Shown: positions 36,535 to 49,440, counted from the stretch's first letter. The stretch is DNA of 64,000 nucleotides from Pontederia crassipes (GCA_030549335.1 CM060196.1:69162639-69226638), one strand, 5' to 3'. The notes: generated by a model from the letters alone, not told the origin. Made by a program: numbers and translations.

Positions 36535-37640
36535 ATCCAAAGTGGATGCCATGCTCGCCTTTTTGTCACACTCCTTCGCACGTTCTTCTTTCCAGCAAAG
36601 CGTGCCTTCTCGTGCGCCTTCTTCATGGCCTTGAATGCCACGCCAAGATCACGATTGGCCGAAAGCTCCTTCAAAGCCTCAGTTGTGACCAAAGCCTCCT
36701 TCAAGGTCATTACTTTTTGCCTCTTGACCTCTTGAGCCGACCAAGGTTTGAGATCTTTCAAGAAAAAGTATAGCCATGTGGACTCCTCCATGGTCCCTAG
36801 CATTTCTAGCATGATCGGCTGGAAGCGCTCGATGTACCCATTCATCGAGCCAGTTTGACGTAGCCCGTCAGCTTCGTCATGGCAACTTCTTGGGCGTTAC
36901 CAGGGTAGAACTACTTCTTCAGTTCTCTGGTGAAGTCTCTCACGTGTCAATGACCACCGTGGCCTTTGTGATTTCACCCTCCATGTGCCTCCACCATAGA
37001 AGCGCACGTACCAAACAGTCATATCGATTTGGTCCCTCTCGGCCACAATCTTGCTGGTCTTGAAGTCCTTCTCCAAGCACTAGAGGAAATCATTGATGGT
37101 CGTCGCCACACGGATGCCATCGTATTTTCGGGGTTCTGGACCCGTAAACTTGGGGATCAATGAGCGTGTCAGTAGTCCTCATGCGTCAAGAAACTGTCGC
37201 TTCACCAAGAGGAGGTCGGCCTCCATGGCCTTCACCTTCATCTCCATGGCTTCTTCCATGGCTCGAAGATGTGCTTCCATTTATTGTAGCGCTATTGCAC
37301 CCTCTTCTAGCGCAAGGCCATGCTAGCCCGCCGTCGCCTCCAGGCTAAGGACCGCCACATCCGTTTCCTAGAGTCTTTGCCCCAAGGTCTCAACTTGCCT
37401 CTCGAGGCTGACTGCCGGCTCTTTGGACCTCCCGCGAGTCAAGCGCCTTCCAGCCACGGCTTGGTCGCCACCGCCTGTGGTTGTCGCGCCCCCGCCGTCT
37501 GCAACATGGACACCACCGCCTGTGGCAGCCATGCATGTGCTCGGACCGCCCTCGGCGGCAGCCGCTGCGTTACGGCTTCTGGTAGTAGGTCCTCCCTCAG
37601 CTTCTCCAGACATTGTCACACGAACTCGACTCAAAGATTA
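36456..37640 (-). pseudogene. gag remnant of the gypsy element
   Basis: Read right to left, the region begins with an Ala/Gly-rich N-terminus (37634-37368, ending SLERQVETLGQRL) and a coiled-coil part. It then shows scattered pieces of the retrotransposon Gag domain: EPRKYDG, LEKDFKTSKI, ERDQIDMTVWYVR and, at 36845-36540, GYIERFQPIMLEM and YFFLKDLKPWSAQEV. Frameshifts and stops separate them. The MITE at 35800-36534 cuts its 3' end. Confidence 0.75.
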
Positions 37641-37709
37641 GAATTTAAGCATCAAGAAGGTGCTCGCACCCCACGTATCCGAGGTGCATAGGATCATATT
37701 GGCTACAAA

Positions 37710-38332
37710 TGTCACGACCCAAAGTTCCTACTATAGAAACTTGGGTGCAATCGGCCTTGATACCTTTATGCACGAGACACCAAGCAACCTAACCGGACGT
37801 CCTCTCGACGATCGCACAAACATGTAGCGGAATATAAAAAGTGGTAGACAATGCACAAGGGAAAAACACTCATAGTTTTGAGGGAAAGCGGATCTATTGA
37901 TTCGTTACTCAATTGACAACTCTCGACTGATTGTTGAATGCTCTACATAGCCGACTCTGTGAGTTTATTTATACAAGAAACGATGGTTACGACATTAACC
38001 ACTCTCTGAAATGGCCGATATTCAAGGTCTCTCGATTCTCCCGTGGATATCTTAGGATCTTCATCCTGATTCCCCGACTAATCTCGTGGGCTCTCCTCCT
38101 CGATTCCCTTGATTTGCAAAACCCCCTTAGTTGGCGTAGGATCTTCTCTTCAAAATCCCTTCCGATCTTCTCACCAAAATCCACGTGGAATGATCCTCGT
38201 AATCATTCTGAGATCTCTTGATTGTCCTCCTTGATTTCCGCATGATCTCCCTGATCTTCTCATCAGGATATAGGTTGGAATAATCCTCCTAATTATTCCA
38301 GATCTTCTTCTCAAGATCACGACTGGGATGAT
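37710..38332 (-). repeat. 5' LTR (element orientation) of outer gypsy element, first part
   Basis: Starts TGTCACGACC and matches 33182-33793. It is interrupted at 38332 by the Athila element and continues at 63051. The expected primer site beside it (just below 37710) is not recognisable and has probably decayed. Confidence 0.85.
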
Positions 38333-39528
38333 TGATGCATGTTCAATTTTACATATTATCTTGCACTTTTATAAGTTAAAATTGGATGATCGTGCATCAA
38401 TTTTCTAAATTTTTTCGTGGAAATGTTATTTCACATTTTATTGTGTGATTTTCACAAAATTTGCTTGACAGGAGCAGAAAACGCCCGCGTTTATCCAAGT
38501 TGCGTCAACTCCAACACTGGTCAGGAAAATTCAGCCATGCACTGATTAAAACAGATCGTTTTGTGCCAACATGGACCGTGTCTATAATAGCGCGAAGATT
38601 TATGCCGCGATTCTAGAAGACAACATGGTCCGTGTCATTAATGACATGGTTCGAGTTATTCATATCGAAAGATTTATTACACCGTGTCAAGCCCGCGTAA
38701 TCATGGTATTAATCAACATGGCCCATGTCATTAATGACACGGTCCATATTGACACCCAGACTTTTGGTCATGGCGACTATAAAAAGACCCCTCCTTTCGC
38801 TCCAAGGAGGCATCAGATGAGAGAAGGAAAATATCCACTTTATAGAGTCTTAAAGCTACTTTGTCTAGAGTCACATTTTAGAATTATATTTTCTTGTTAA
38901 TCTTTTGTACTCTAATTTTTGGCATTATGATGTTTAACTCTCTAGCCATGGAGTAGTCCTTCTTTGTTGGTTTTACGTTATTGAACTCCACTATTATTTT
39001 AATGAAAGATTTTTTTTCTAAATATGAATATTTTGTTTGAATCGAATCTATTTTTAACATCTCATATCTCTCCCCTATCTACTCTGTAAGACCTAGAGGG
39101 GTGTGGACTTAGACTTACTCGGTTGAGGAGTCTTTGGGATGAATTAAATTACTTTATATTTTATCCTTAAATATTTGGAGAATGATTTGGTTAAACTTTC
39201 TTCAAATATTTGTTTGATAAAAAAGATAGGACATCTTATTAGAGTCCTAATTTATATTTTAATTATTTTCATCAGATGTGATTTTCCTATTTGATTTAAT
39301 TAACAGTGAAGGAATGCTCAGTAAAACCAACATTTCTCCTAATTGATATTTTCTTTTCTTTGATTTGCTTCTTGTTTCTCTCTAATTATTTCAATAATTC
39401 ATTTCTGTTAAAAAATTCTCATCTAGTAAGAATCAGAAATAAAAGTCCGCGTGGGATCCATATCTTTTTACTACTTGTGCGACAGGTATACTTGCCATCT
39501 TTTTCTACTCTATAGAAAAATCGCATCA
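38333..39528 (+). repeat. 5' LTR of the Athila element
   Basis: 1196 bp with TG and CA ends. The last 505 bp (39024-39528) match 62545-63050. It contains dispersed ACATGGTCCGTGTC and ACACGGTCCAT words at 38560-38760. Confidence 0.88.
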
Positions 39529-39534
39529 AGTTTT

Positions 39535-39552
39535 CGGCGCCATTGCCGAAGA
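39535..39552 (+). other. Degenerate tRNA-Asp primer binding site
   Basis: CGGCGCCATTGCCGAAGA matches the tRNA-Asp complement at 14 of 18 positions and sits six bases after the LTR, as in the intact site at 10479. Confidence 0.8.
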
Positions 39553-39696
39553 CATTTTTATTATCTTTTTCTTACTACATATTTTCAATTTTTTCTTTTC
39601 TTATTCGGACGTAGTTTTGCATCCAAAATGGTCTGCTTATCAGAAAATGACCCGTGTCGTCACTTCTGAAACGGTCCGCGTCCACAGGAAATGGTC

Positions 39697-40140
39697 CGCA
39701 TTTTCCGTCCTCCCCTTTGGCCTCTGCAACGCACAACAACATTCCAATGATACATGATGATAATATTTGTCGATATGAATGAAAAAAATCTTGAAATTTT
39801 TATGGACGATTTCACTTTATTTGGCAACTCATTTGATAATTGTCTTAAAAATTTAACCTCGATTTTGCAGCATTGTGAATAAACAAATCTTGTACTAAAC
39901 TGGGAGAAATGCCACTTCATTGTGAAGGAAGGCATTGTCTTGGCCATAAGATTTCGAAAAGGGAATCAAAGTAGACAATGCCAAGGTGGATGTAATCGCA
40001 AATCTACCCCATCCATCATCAGTAAAAGCTGTATGAAGCTTTTTGGGCCATGCTGGATTCTACAGATGGTTTTTCAAAGTTTTTTCCAAGATAACCAAAT
40101 CACTCACCAATCTACTCGTCAAGGACACATTTTCTTTTTT
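39697..40140 (+). pseudogene. Reverse transcriptase remnant, Athila type
   Basis: The reading begins inside the polymerase domain at a decayed PFGLCNA motif. It shows the catalytic FMDDFTLFG near 39797, then LVLNWEKCHFIVKEGI and, after a frame change, GHKISKRGIKVDNAKV and SFLGHAGFYRWF. These are characteristic of the Ty3/gypsy thumb and connection. Stops occur near 39748 and 39880, and the fingers region is gone. It would have copied the element's RNA into DNA. Confidence 0.85.
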
Positions 40141-40184
40141 ATTCTGATTGTATATTTGATTTTACTATATTAAAAGAGAAACTT

Positions 40185-40590
40185 ACATCTGCTCCCATTA
40201 TTGTAGCACCATATTGGAGTCTTCCATTCGAACTCGTGTGCAATGCAAGTGATGGAACCATCGGTACTATGTTAGGACAGAGGCGGGACAAAATTTTTCG
40301 AATCATCTACTATGTCAGCCAAACTCTAATCAACTATGCCACCACCAAAAAAGAACTTTTAGCTGTCCTTTTTGCTTTTGACAAATACAGATCTTATTTA
40401 GATTGCTCATAAGTTGTGATTTATACTGATCATGCAGCTATAAGACATTTCATGTCGAAAAAGGATGCCAAACCTCAACTACTCATGTGAATTCTTCTTT
40501 TACAAGAATTTGACGTGGAAGTTAGAGATAAGAAAGGGACCGAGAATGTCGTCGCTGATCCTCTATCTCGTTTGAAAGCTGCTCCAATTG
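40185..40590 (+). pseudogene. RNase H remnant, Athila type
   Basis: Recognisable text includes APYWSLPFELVCNASDGTIG, YATTKKELLAVLFAFDKYR and VVIYTDHAAIRHFMSKKDA, followed by [20 protein letters not shown]. These carry the catalytic acidic positions of the Ty3 RNase H fold. In-frame stops near 40410 and 40487 break it. It directly follows reverse transcriptase. Confidence 0.85.
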
Positions 40591-41640
40591 AGGAAACCGA
40601 TATACTTGAAGAATTTTCGAATGAGAAAATCTTTTCCATCAACTCATATGATAAGCTAAAACTAATAGAGAGTTCACCTTGGTTTGCTGATTTTGTAAAT
40701 TTTCTTGCAAGAAATTGGCTTCCTACAGAATGGACATCACAAGAAAAGAATTAATTCTTTTCATATGTGAAACATTACTTGTGGAAAGATCCATATCTTT
40801 TTAAAGTTTGTGCAGATTTGGTAATCAAACGCTGTGTCCCTGAATTTGAATTCAAAAGCATCCTTACACATTGCATGCAAGGGAGGCTGGAGGTCACTTC
40901 GGCCCCAATCGGACAGCTACAAAAATTTTTGAAAGTGAGTTTTATTGGCCCACTATTTTTAAAGATGCACAAGTTTTATGTAAGTAATGCTACAAAGAGG
41001 ACTGGTATCATGCGCAAACATGCAGTCAAGTTGAGATATCTAATAGGGAAATAAAACACATTTTAGAAAAAAACTATAAATTCTTCTAGGAAGAACTGAT
41101 CTTTAAAATTAGATGATGATTTGTGAACCTATTGCATTGCTTTTAAAACTCTTATTGGAATGTCTCCATATAGACTTGTATTTGGTAAGACATGTCATTT
41201 ACCTGTTGAATTAGAACATAAAGCTTATTGGGTTACTAAATTTCTTAATTTTGAGCCTACAGAATCAGGGAAGGAAAGGTTACTCAAGCTGAATGAACTT
41301 GAAATTTTTTTAAATAATGCTTATGAAAATAGTAAAATATATAAGGAGCACACAAAATATTTGCATGATCAACGCATACAAACTAAGAATTTTTAACCTA
41401 GTCAACAAGTTCTCCTATATGATAGTAGACTTAAACTTTTTCCAGGTAAACTCAAGTCTAGATGAACGGGCCCTATCATCGTAGTCTCCTCATCACCTTT
41501 TGGAGCAGTTGAAATTTGCACCATGGACAAAAAGAATCAATTCAAAGTCAATAGACATCGTCTTAAATACTATCTATGTGGTATTCATCACGAGGAAGTT
41601 GAATTTATTATCCTTATTGATCCATGAGAATGACTAAGTC
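40591..41640 (+). pseudogene. Integrase remnant, catalytic core deleted
   Basis: The N-terminal part ([20 protein letters not shown] then KRCVPEFE) is the zinc-binding region leader. The catalytic core is mostly missing between about 41060 and 41140, and the C-terminal part resumes with [20 protein letters not shown] at 41160 and continues to KFNVNRHR-like text near 41555. Frameshifts are present. It follows RNase H as usual. Confidence 0.8.
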
Positions 41641-42632
41641 AAGCTGAAGATTATAAATTAGAATTACTCTGTCTAAAACCTTATTCTCAAATTCTTTTCC
41701 CTCTTTTCTGTTTGAAAAAAAAGACTGCTAATTTGGCCCGTGAGCCGTGTCTTCCTCACTAACCAGGGGTGTTACGTGCGTAGGTTTCAAATTCTTAGGA
41801 TAACACGGACCATGTTGAGGAAACACAGGCCGTGTAACTATCGAGCACATGAGCGTGTAGCTGTCGGGAACTAACAAACACAGCCCGATTTATAAACACA
41901 CGTCGTGTTTCTGTTCGGCTTCAATGCCACGCGAAAGTCATAAGTCAATCAGGGACCGTATCATAGGAAAAATGGTCTGTGTTGCTCCGAAATTTGCGCA
42001 CTCGCCACCTACCTCCATTTACAATGCGGGCCGAGTTATCTATAAGACGCCCCGCGTCGGATCGACCCCACCAGCATCTCCAAATTTCGGTCATCTTCCA
42101 TCTCTTCAGCGCTCCACCGCCTGCTCCACCGTCTACTCCGCCTCCAGCCCTCTATCGAAGCTTGTCGTTGCTTCCACCTTTTTAGTGACAACCCCTCCGA
42201 CCATCGTCTCAGCCTCCATGGCCACCGCCTTCACCTACTGTGCCTTCACCTACCGTGCCTTCACCTGCCGCTGCCTTCACCTGAAGCCTCCTTCACCTCC
42301 CGCCGCCGACACCCATCGCCGCCGCAGACACCCATCGCCGCCGCAGACACATTGATAGCCTATGGCCTTCTTCCTCTCCATTGGCATTCTTCCAGCTCTT
42401 CGGTGACCCGCGGTCTCCGACCATCGACCCTCAGATGAGACGAGCACCTCGAACGCGACATCAACCTTCTCCCAAACTTCGTCAGAAAGATTTCTGCAAC
42501 AAAACGGACCGCATTCAAAACACGCAGGCAGTTTTCTTACCATAAAACGGAACGTGTTTTCTAAAACGGTCTATTTCTTTTGGCAGATCCCAAAACGCTC
42601 CATTTTGTTCCAATGCAGCCTGTTTTCTCACC

Positions 42633-43490
42633 ATGGCAGCGCCTCGCACCGTGAGCATGGATTTTGAGGAGGTTGGATTGGATGCACCTGAGCCTATCAT
42701 GGTACCGAGACCTCCATATGTTGATTACAGAGATGGGGATCATGCTCAAGCCTTGATGAGGCACCATCAAATGGAATCAATGGCTGCTAAATTTGCTTGC
42801 CCTTGTTTTATGCATGATACTAACATTAGTGATGACATTCTGATTTTTTTGAACGCATAGGGATGGCAGAGTTTATACTAAAAAACTAGCCGACATATGA
42901 TCGAGTTGCTTTGGAATTTTTGAGTTCATTTATGATGGCACACACAAGTTTTACAAGAGAAGCACCCGAACAAATATTTTTTAGGATGTACAACGATGAC
43001 TACACCAGTGGTATGCCCGAATTTTGTGAATTTTATAGTTTGCTAGTAATTGAGAACAACCTTGACATGTCAGCTTGTGATGTTACATTTTTCTGGTATG
43101 CCATCACTGGTGAGAATAATCTAAACTTAGTCCATACTAAAGCCAGTCAGATTTAGAACCCAGTATTTCGTTATGTGCATCGAATTTTGTCAAACACTAT
43201 TTGTGGAAGAAGAGACATCAAAGGAGCTGTTAACAAAATAGAACTTCTCTTTTTATGGGCCATGATTGAAAATGTGCATATCAATGTTGGAGCATATTTG
43301 GCTCACAACTTTGAAAAGCATTCTAGGAAGAAGAAAGGGCGCATTGTCATCGGAGATTTAGTCACACCCATTGCATGACACTTTAATTTATATTTGGGTT
43401 AAAAATGCTTCATTCCTTGATTGAAGCAAGACAGTTCATATGAGACACATGATGGTAAGGAATAACATATTTTTCTTTACTTTTAGAGGT
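42633..43490 (+). pseudogene. ATHILA ORF-1-family env-like frame, 5' part
   Basis: Three linked open pieces (42633-42860, 42911-43156 and 43175-43378) carry text typical of the ATHILA ORF-1 family, which lies after pol in Athila elements: YDRVALEFLSSFMMAH, FRYVHRILSNTICGRRD and KIELLFLWAMIE. The function of this product is not established; an envelope-like role has been proposed from its position. Stops separate the pieces. The frame was interrupted at 43496 and resumes at 61245. Confidence 0.75.
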
Positions 43491-43495
43491 AGAAC

Positions 43496-45161
43496 TGTAA
43501 CGCCCGAGGGATTTTAAAAGAAAAAAAAGATAAAAGAGGAAAGGATAAAATCTGAATAGGGGGAGATAAAGAAAGGAGAAATATAAAACTAAATCAAAAG
43601 ATAAGATGGAAACAAATCAGGGAAAATGTATTCCAATAACAACTCACTCTCTTATAAATATGAGGCCAAGCCAACGAACCAGCCCCATATTTTTCCTACA
43701 AGCCGGCCCTAGTTGCTCTCCGCTCGTGCGTCTTTTTCGTTCCTTCTCGTCCATGATCCGCTGCCGCCAACAAGAGACTTGCCGGAGGGATTTGGACAAC
43801 GACGCACGTGGACGATGAGCCTGGACAGAGGGGAACGATCAGAATAAAGAAGATAAAGAGGAAGAGGAAGAGGAAGAACACGAAAAAGAAGAGAAAGAAC
43901 ATGAGGTTTCAACGAAAACTTCACAAGGTATGGAACTATGGTATATTCTTCCTAGAATCATGATTTTAGACTTGAAACATGTTCTAGTTAATCCCTAGTT
44001 ACAGTATGATGTCGTATGACGATGTTTGATGCTGACCATCGCCAAAAAAGATGATCGGAAGACGCACTGCGCGTCCGCGCAAATTCTGCGTAAGAGGACC
44101 CGCTCCGGGTTGACCTTAACCCGGCCCGAGCAGGTCCAAACTCGGATTGAGTTCTATGAACTCGGCCCGGATCCATCATTGCCGCGCTCTCCAAAAGTTG
44201 GGCAATTTAAGGGCTCGACAGGGGTGAAATGCATTTAAAATGGGATAAAAAACTATATTGATCAGCTTGTGATCAACGGGTTGAGGTTGGCCTCCCCGTG
44301 GGTTGAAATATACCCCACTATAAATCAAAGATGAATAATAAGATGATGAAGAAGATGAAGCATATTAATAATGAAATCCCTTCATGATGATTAGTGGCTC
44401 TTGCCACACCTTTCCATGATCTCTTGATCTATTATTAATATGAACTAAAGAAGATGATTCACTTCATGATTATCTATGCTCATACGATGATTTCTCCTGA
44501 TTCTTTATATGATGATGACCTCATAATCATGATAATTGGCGCTTGCCACTTAATGATGATTTATTATGATCTATCTCGATCTTTTGATCTTATGATCCCA
44601 AGAAGATGACATTTTGATCTATTGATTTCTTATGATCTTGGTGATCTTCTATCCATATGACATGTTACAAGAATCCTTTACTTATATCATGATGCATGAT
44701 GTTTATTTTTCTTCTTTATAATAATGATGATGTCTTTATGATTCTTGTCTAGTATCATGATCTTATGATTATTTTTATCTTACTTCCATACTGAGTTGTA
44801 AAACTCATAGAGAGGTTTCTCCCCTGCATGTTCTTAAATGTAGGACCAGATCTTGATGATGAAGGTGGCTAACGGTGACAGATCGAGCTCGTAGGTAGTT
44901 GCACATAGGTATCTTGAGTCCTTTAGTTTGATGTACTAGCTTTCCTTTGGACTCACATGAAGTTCTTTATCAGTCTTCCACATACTAAGATGTCATACTC
45001 TTTTTGTTATTTAATGATGATTAAGTCTTCCGCTTTTATCGATGTTGAGTTGACTAGTTAAAATCTTATTTTCGGTCAACATGAGGTACACGTAAGGATG
45101 ACCCGTAGCGTCTCCGAAGTGTATTCTACCACGTGACGAGGTGCGATTTGGCGGCGTTACA
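43496..45161 (+). repeat. 5' LTR of the chromovirus-like element, internally deleted
   Basis: 1666 bp. It aligns with the 3' LTR except that the roughly 3.3 kb corresponding to 56973-60268 is absent at 44192/44193. A TATA box TATAAATA lies at 43653-43660, suitable for an LTR promoter. Confidence 0.88.
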
Positions 45162-45163
45162 GT

Positions 45164-45177
45164 TAGGTATCAGAGCC
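45164..45177 (+). other. Primer binding site, tRNA-Met type
   Basis: TAGGTATCAGAGCC two bases after the LTR resembles the initiator-tRNA site TGGTATCAGAGC with one leading change. Confidence 0.8.
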
Positions 45178-46049
45178 TAAAGTTAGGACATTCTCATGTC
45201 CTAATGTATGATGTCATGGTCCATGTGCAAGTGCCACGAGCAGTCACCGCGCCACCTGAAGTCATGTCAAGTAAGTTTGTCTTTCACTCATAAGCTAAAT
45301 GATTAAGATGACAACTCTTGACTCATGATAGTTGATTATGCTAATATGAGTCTTATTGATATTTAAGATTCCTTTCTAATGATGATGATTAATGATGAAG
45401 TATTTTATGAATATAGAACGATCTCAGGATGTGACAGACATGCCTTATATGTCATTTTCATATCTTTTTTTCATATCACACTTACACTATCCATCCTGCT
45501 AAGATGATGAAGTATAGATTCAATGATTTGATCAAATACCTATTCTTGATCTAATATGCGACTCCCTTTTATATCATTGAATTGATTATCAATCAAAGAA
45601 GTACCTTTTTTTATGATGATGTTTAGGGAAGGGTCACATCAAACATAGATCTAGATGATCCTATAATGATGATGATTGACATGGTTCCATTATCAATCTT
45701 ATCGAATCATATGTTATCATTATCGACGATGATGAACAACACTCTTAGTGAGCTTGACCCTTATATGACATAAGCTAGTTTTAAGGATGATGACCCTATA
45801 AAAATAATTTCATACCATAAAGTACGTCCTTGTGGTACAAATGACGATGGAAGATAATATATTTTCTTCACATCGATTAGGAATCCTTAGGAGAATTATG
45901 ATGGAATTCTTAGTGTCAATTGATTTACTTCCTAAGATGTATAAGTATTATGCAAGAAGAAGAAGATAGATATCAGGACCCAACTGAACTAAAAGTTTTA
46001 GTTAGAAGTTGAGTGTCATATCGACCTCCTTTCAAGCATGACCCTGATT

Positions 46050-46740
46050 TCAAAGGCCCCATGACACATGAATTGAAGAGTCAAATTTAATAACTTTAAG
46101 ACAAGGGATTTATGAGACCAAGGGTCTGACTTTTAGAATGTTCCATTTTCTTTTATAAAGAAGAATGATGACTCTACGAAGTTAGAGATTGATTACAAGA
46201 TGTTAATCAAAACAACCATCAAGACACAAGTGTCTATTACCATTACCTATTTAAGGTCAGGATGTTCTCCAAAGTTGATCTATGGAGTGAGTACCAGTAG
46301 CTTCGGGTTGCTGAAGAAGATGTAATGAAGATAATTTTTCTACCAATGAATGATCACTATAAATTGGGTGATGCCATTGGACTAAAGAACACTCCTCAAT
46401 TTTTTTAGGCCCTTATGAACATTGTGTTCGAACTATGCCTAGATTTATGTAGAAAAAGATTGAAGTGTTCATCGATTTTAAGTATGCTTTCTTTTAGTAG
46501 TACCCTAATATGTGACAATGAAGATGACAAAGTTTTTGAAAGATTCTAAATTTCTCCATGAAGTACCATTTTGGTAAAATGAACTCGGTTACACATGCAC
46601 TCAGACACAAGTGTTGTCCGCTAGGCTTCATGAGTCTGCGTATGAAATGATGAAGGAACTAAGCATGTGAAACTCAGATGATGAAGTCCTAAAGAGAGCA
46701 ATACTAGATGAATAACATAAGCCTGAGTTGAGGTCCATTT
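46050..46740 (+). pseudogene. Heavily decayed chromovirus reverse transcriptase and RNase H
   Basis: Pieces across frames match the Ty3 polymerase order: DKGFMRP, FSKVDLWSEYQ (for the FSKIDLRSGYHQ motif), LRVAEED, NTPQFF near 46395 (for NAPATF), ALMNIVF, then EVFIDF at the catalytic position. They are followed by GKMNSVTHALRHK near 46575, the RNase H tail motif. Many stops and substitutions remove any function. gag was not recognisable in 45180-46000. Confidence 0.7.
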
Positions 46741-47670
46741 GGGAATAAGCCTTATAAGAAGAAGTATTAGATGAATGTTATAAGTATGGATTGTGATCCA
46801 TTTGGGATTATGTCATAGATGAATATTATAAGCCTGTGTTACGATCCAATTGAAAAGTACAAAGAAGTATGATGATGTAACTATAAGCCTAGGTCGTGAT
46901 TCATTTGGGAAGTACACAGATGTATAAGGATGAACAAATAGTAATGATATGAAATATGAAAATACAAAAGTATGTTCTAGGTACCCGGCACGTCAATGTG
47001 GAAAAAGTAGAGCATCAGAAATCCTATGAAAGGATGATGCATGACGTTAAAAATTTTATATAAAGATGACCTTACCTAGGAGGACAATCCTACTTAATGA
47101 TGCCAATGCTAATCCTAATGATCTTTATGATCATGTACAATGATTATATGATTTATAATCAATTGTATTCATTAAGATGATGTCTACTAATGATGATGGA
47201 TTATGTTCAAGAACATCATGTGGATGATCATCGATTTTGTAAATCGATGTACTTGATTGTTAATAACCCTTATGATATTTTTTTCTCCCACCATGCTAGG
47301 CTATGTCATTATTGATCTTAATGATCCGCATGATGACCATCCTGTAATAAAGGAATGATCGTATCATGATGATGTATCTTTTGATGCCAGTTAATCAATC
47401 TTCTTGATTTTTTCATGATGTCCCATGGTTGTATAATCAACCATAGTATATGCTACCTTGATGACTTTAGTCTTAGGATCGTCGATGATCATGTCGTATG
47501 CACATGATTCTGATGATCATTTTTGTGGAATTAATCATGAGATAAGATTTTATTTTCCACCTATCGATGCTTATCGATTTTAGGTCACAGTTCATGATGA
47601 CTTTTATTATTAAGGATGATTATGTCATTTGCAAGATTTTCTTCGAAATCTTGTATAGGATACCATACTG
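46741..47670 (+). other. Interior of the chromovirus-like element, not assignable
   Basis: Repeated TATAAGCCTG and GATCCATTTGGG phrases (46720-46920) look like a local duplication. The rest is GATGAT-rich with no recognisable integrase motif. Confidence 0.4.
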
Positions 47671-47675
47671 CTTAC

Positions 47676-49440
47676 TGATGCGTTGTATTTGTAACAATAA
47701 AATTTGCTAGCAAGTGCACTAGTCACTCAAGTAATATAGTAAAAAGGAGTAAGAGTGTCGAACCCACGAGGAATATTATTAATTCAATATCTGAATCTTT
47801 AAATTAATAAGAGAGGAAAAACATGGATTTTGAAAATGAGTTTTAAAAGATAAAGAAAATAAAATAAAGATAAGATAGTGGTGTTGAAGTTAGGCCTTAG
47901 GATGAAAATAGATCAGGATAAATATTTGAACCATAAAAGATAACTTTAATCTTTAAAGATGGATTAGAGTCTCCCTAAAGTAATCTAACATGATTAACTT
48001 GTGGTCTCCACGACTGGCATCCCTCAATTTAATCATATAGAACTATCTTAATTTAATAAGAATTGAAGTCTCCACGACTGGTACCCCCAAAATCATATTA
48101 AAATTAAGATGCATTAAATTGGATTCTCTAGACTATTAATCACTCCACAAACCGGTATAGATTAATAGACCACACAAACTTGATTCTCCACACACTAGTT
48201 ATCAAATTTATGGCAATTATTAATTTCACATAAAATCAATTAATTTAATTAATGAATTCTGAAATCAAATAATCCACAAACTAGTAAGTACTCAACTCAG
48301 TAATCCAAGTAATTAAATTAAAAGCATTAAGCACAATTAACTAATTGATCAGAAAAGATTAAAATGAATAATATAGGGTCCAAATAGTTTCCCTTCAATA
48401 ATAATCTCCTAAAATGAAATAAATAAAAATATGGAGTTCATCCTAGAAATTCTGGAGAGATAATAACAAAATAATAATAATTGGAAGAATTACACCCAAA
48501 TAGATCGAAGCTTCGGATCACGGGCAGACAGTCGGGCAGCCTCTCGGACTTGATCAGGGTCGCGATCAACTTCCAGCCGTCGCACCTCTCTCCTCTTGGT
48601 CGTAGCCTGCAGAGCTCACGACTCTCCGTGGAAGAAACCTGAACTTCAGAGCACGAATTGAAACGATGGATTCTTCACGTATTTATAGGGTGCGGACGGC
48701 CTTCAATTTGATCTCGGCCGTAACATCGTACGGTTGACTTTAAAATTATAAGATAAACTCGGCCAAAGATAAATCCTTTTATCATTACGCCCAAAAGATA
48801 AATCTTTCTTATCTTTACTCCCTTTGAATCTCGGCCGTAAGGAAAGAACTAAATCTTTACTCCCAAAGAGATAAAATTCCTTTTACTCCCTCCAAATCTC
48901 GGCCGTAAGGAAGGAATTTATCTTGTTACGCCCAAACAATTTTATCTTTACACCTTCATATATCGGTCAAACGGATGCTTTCATTGCCATTACCCCCTCC
49001 AAATCTCGGCCGTAAGAAATTATTTTATCTTTACACCTTTCGAATCTCGCCCAAAACATCTTTATCTTCATGCCATTACGCCCAAAAGATAAAATCATTT
49101 ATCTTTACTCCTTTTGAATCTCGGCCAAAACGACTTGGGTGTAAAGACAAATCTCAGCCGTAATGATGAATTCTTCATTCTAATCTCGGCCGTAATGATA
49201 AATTCTTCAAAATTTTGGCCGATACAGCACAGTCCATTTAAATCTCGATTTTTCCTGCAAAATAATTATCAAAATTTAGTTAATCCATCCACAATTAAAA
49301 TATTCAGAGAATTTAATAATTAAAATTGATAAATCCGGAATTACGATTAAAAGTGACTAAAAATGATGCATGCCATGATCAAATTACAGAAAAATTAACT
49401 AAAATAATTATCTAAAATATGTTGTATTTTGCATGCATCA
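47676..49440 (-). repeat. 3' LTR (element orientation) of the CGGCCGTAA-rich element
   Basis: 1765 bp. Five exact CTCGGCCGTAA words and several CTCGGCCAAA-type variants lie between 48710 and 49200. Short open frames here (such as 48975-49163) recur in the other LTR and are not genes. Confidence 0.93.

Noticed and set aside
41924..42355. 143-codon frame rich in Pro and Ser before the env-like region
   Set aside because: Low-complexity C-rich DNA with no family motif; probably leader sequence of the env-like frame in decay.
48975..49163. 62-codon frame repeated at 55015-55203
   Set aside because: The repetition is only because both lie in the two LTRs of one element; not a gene family.
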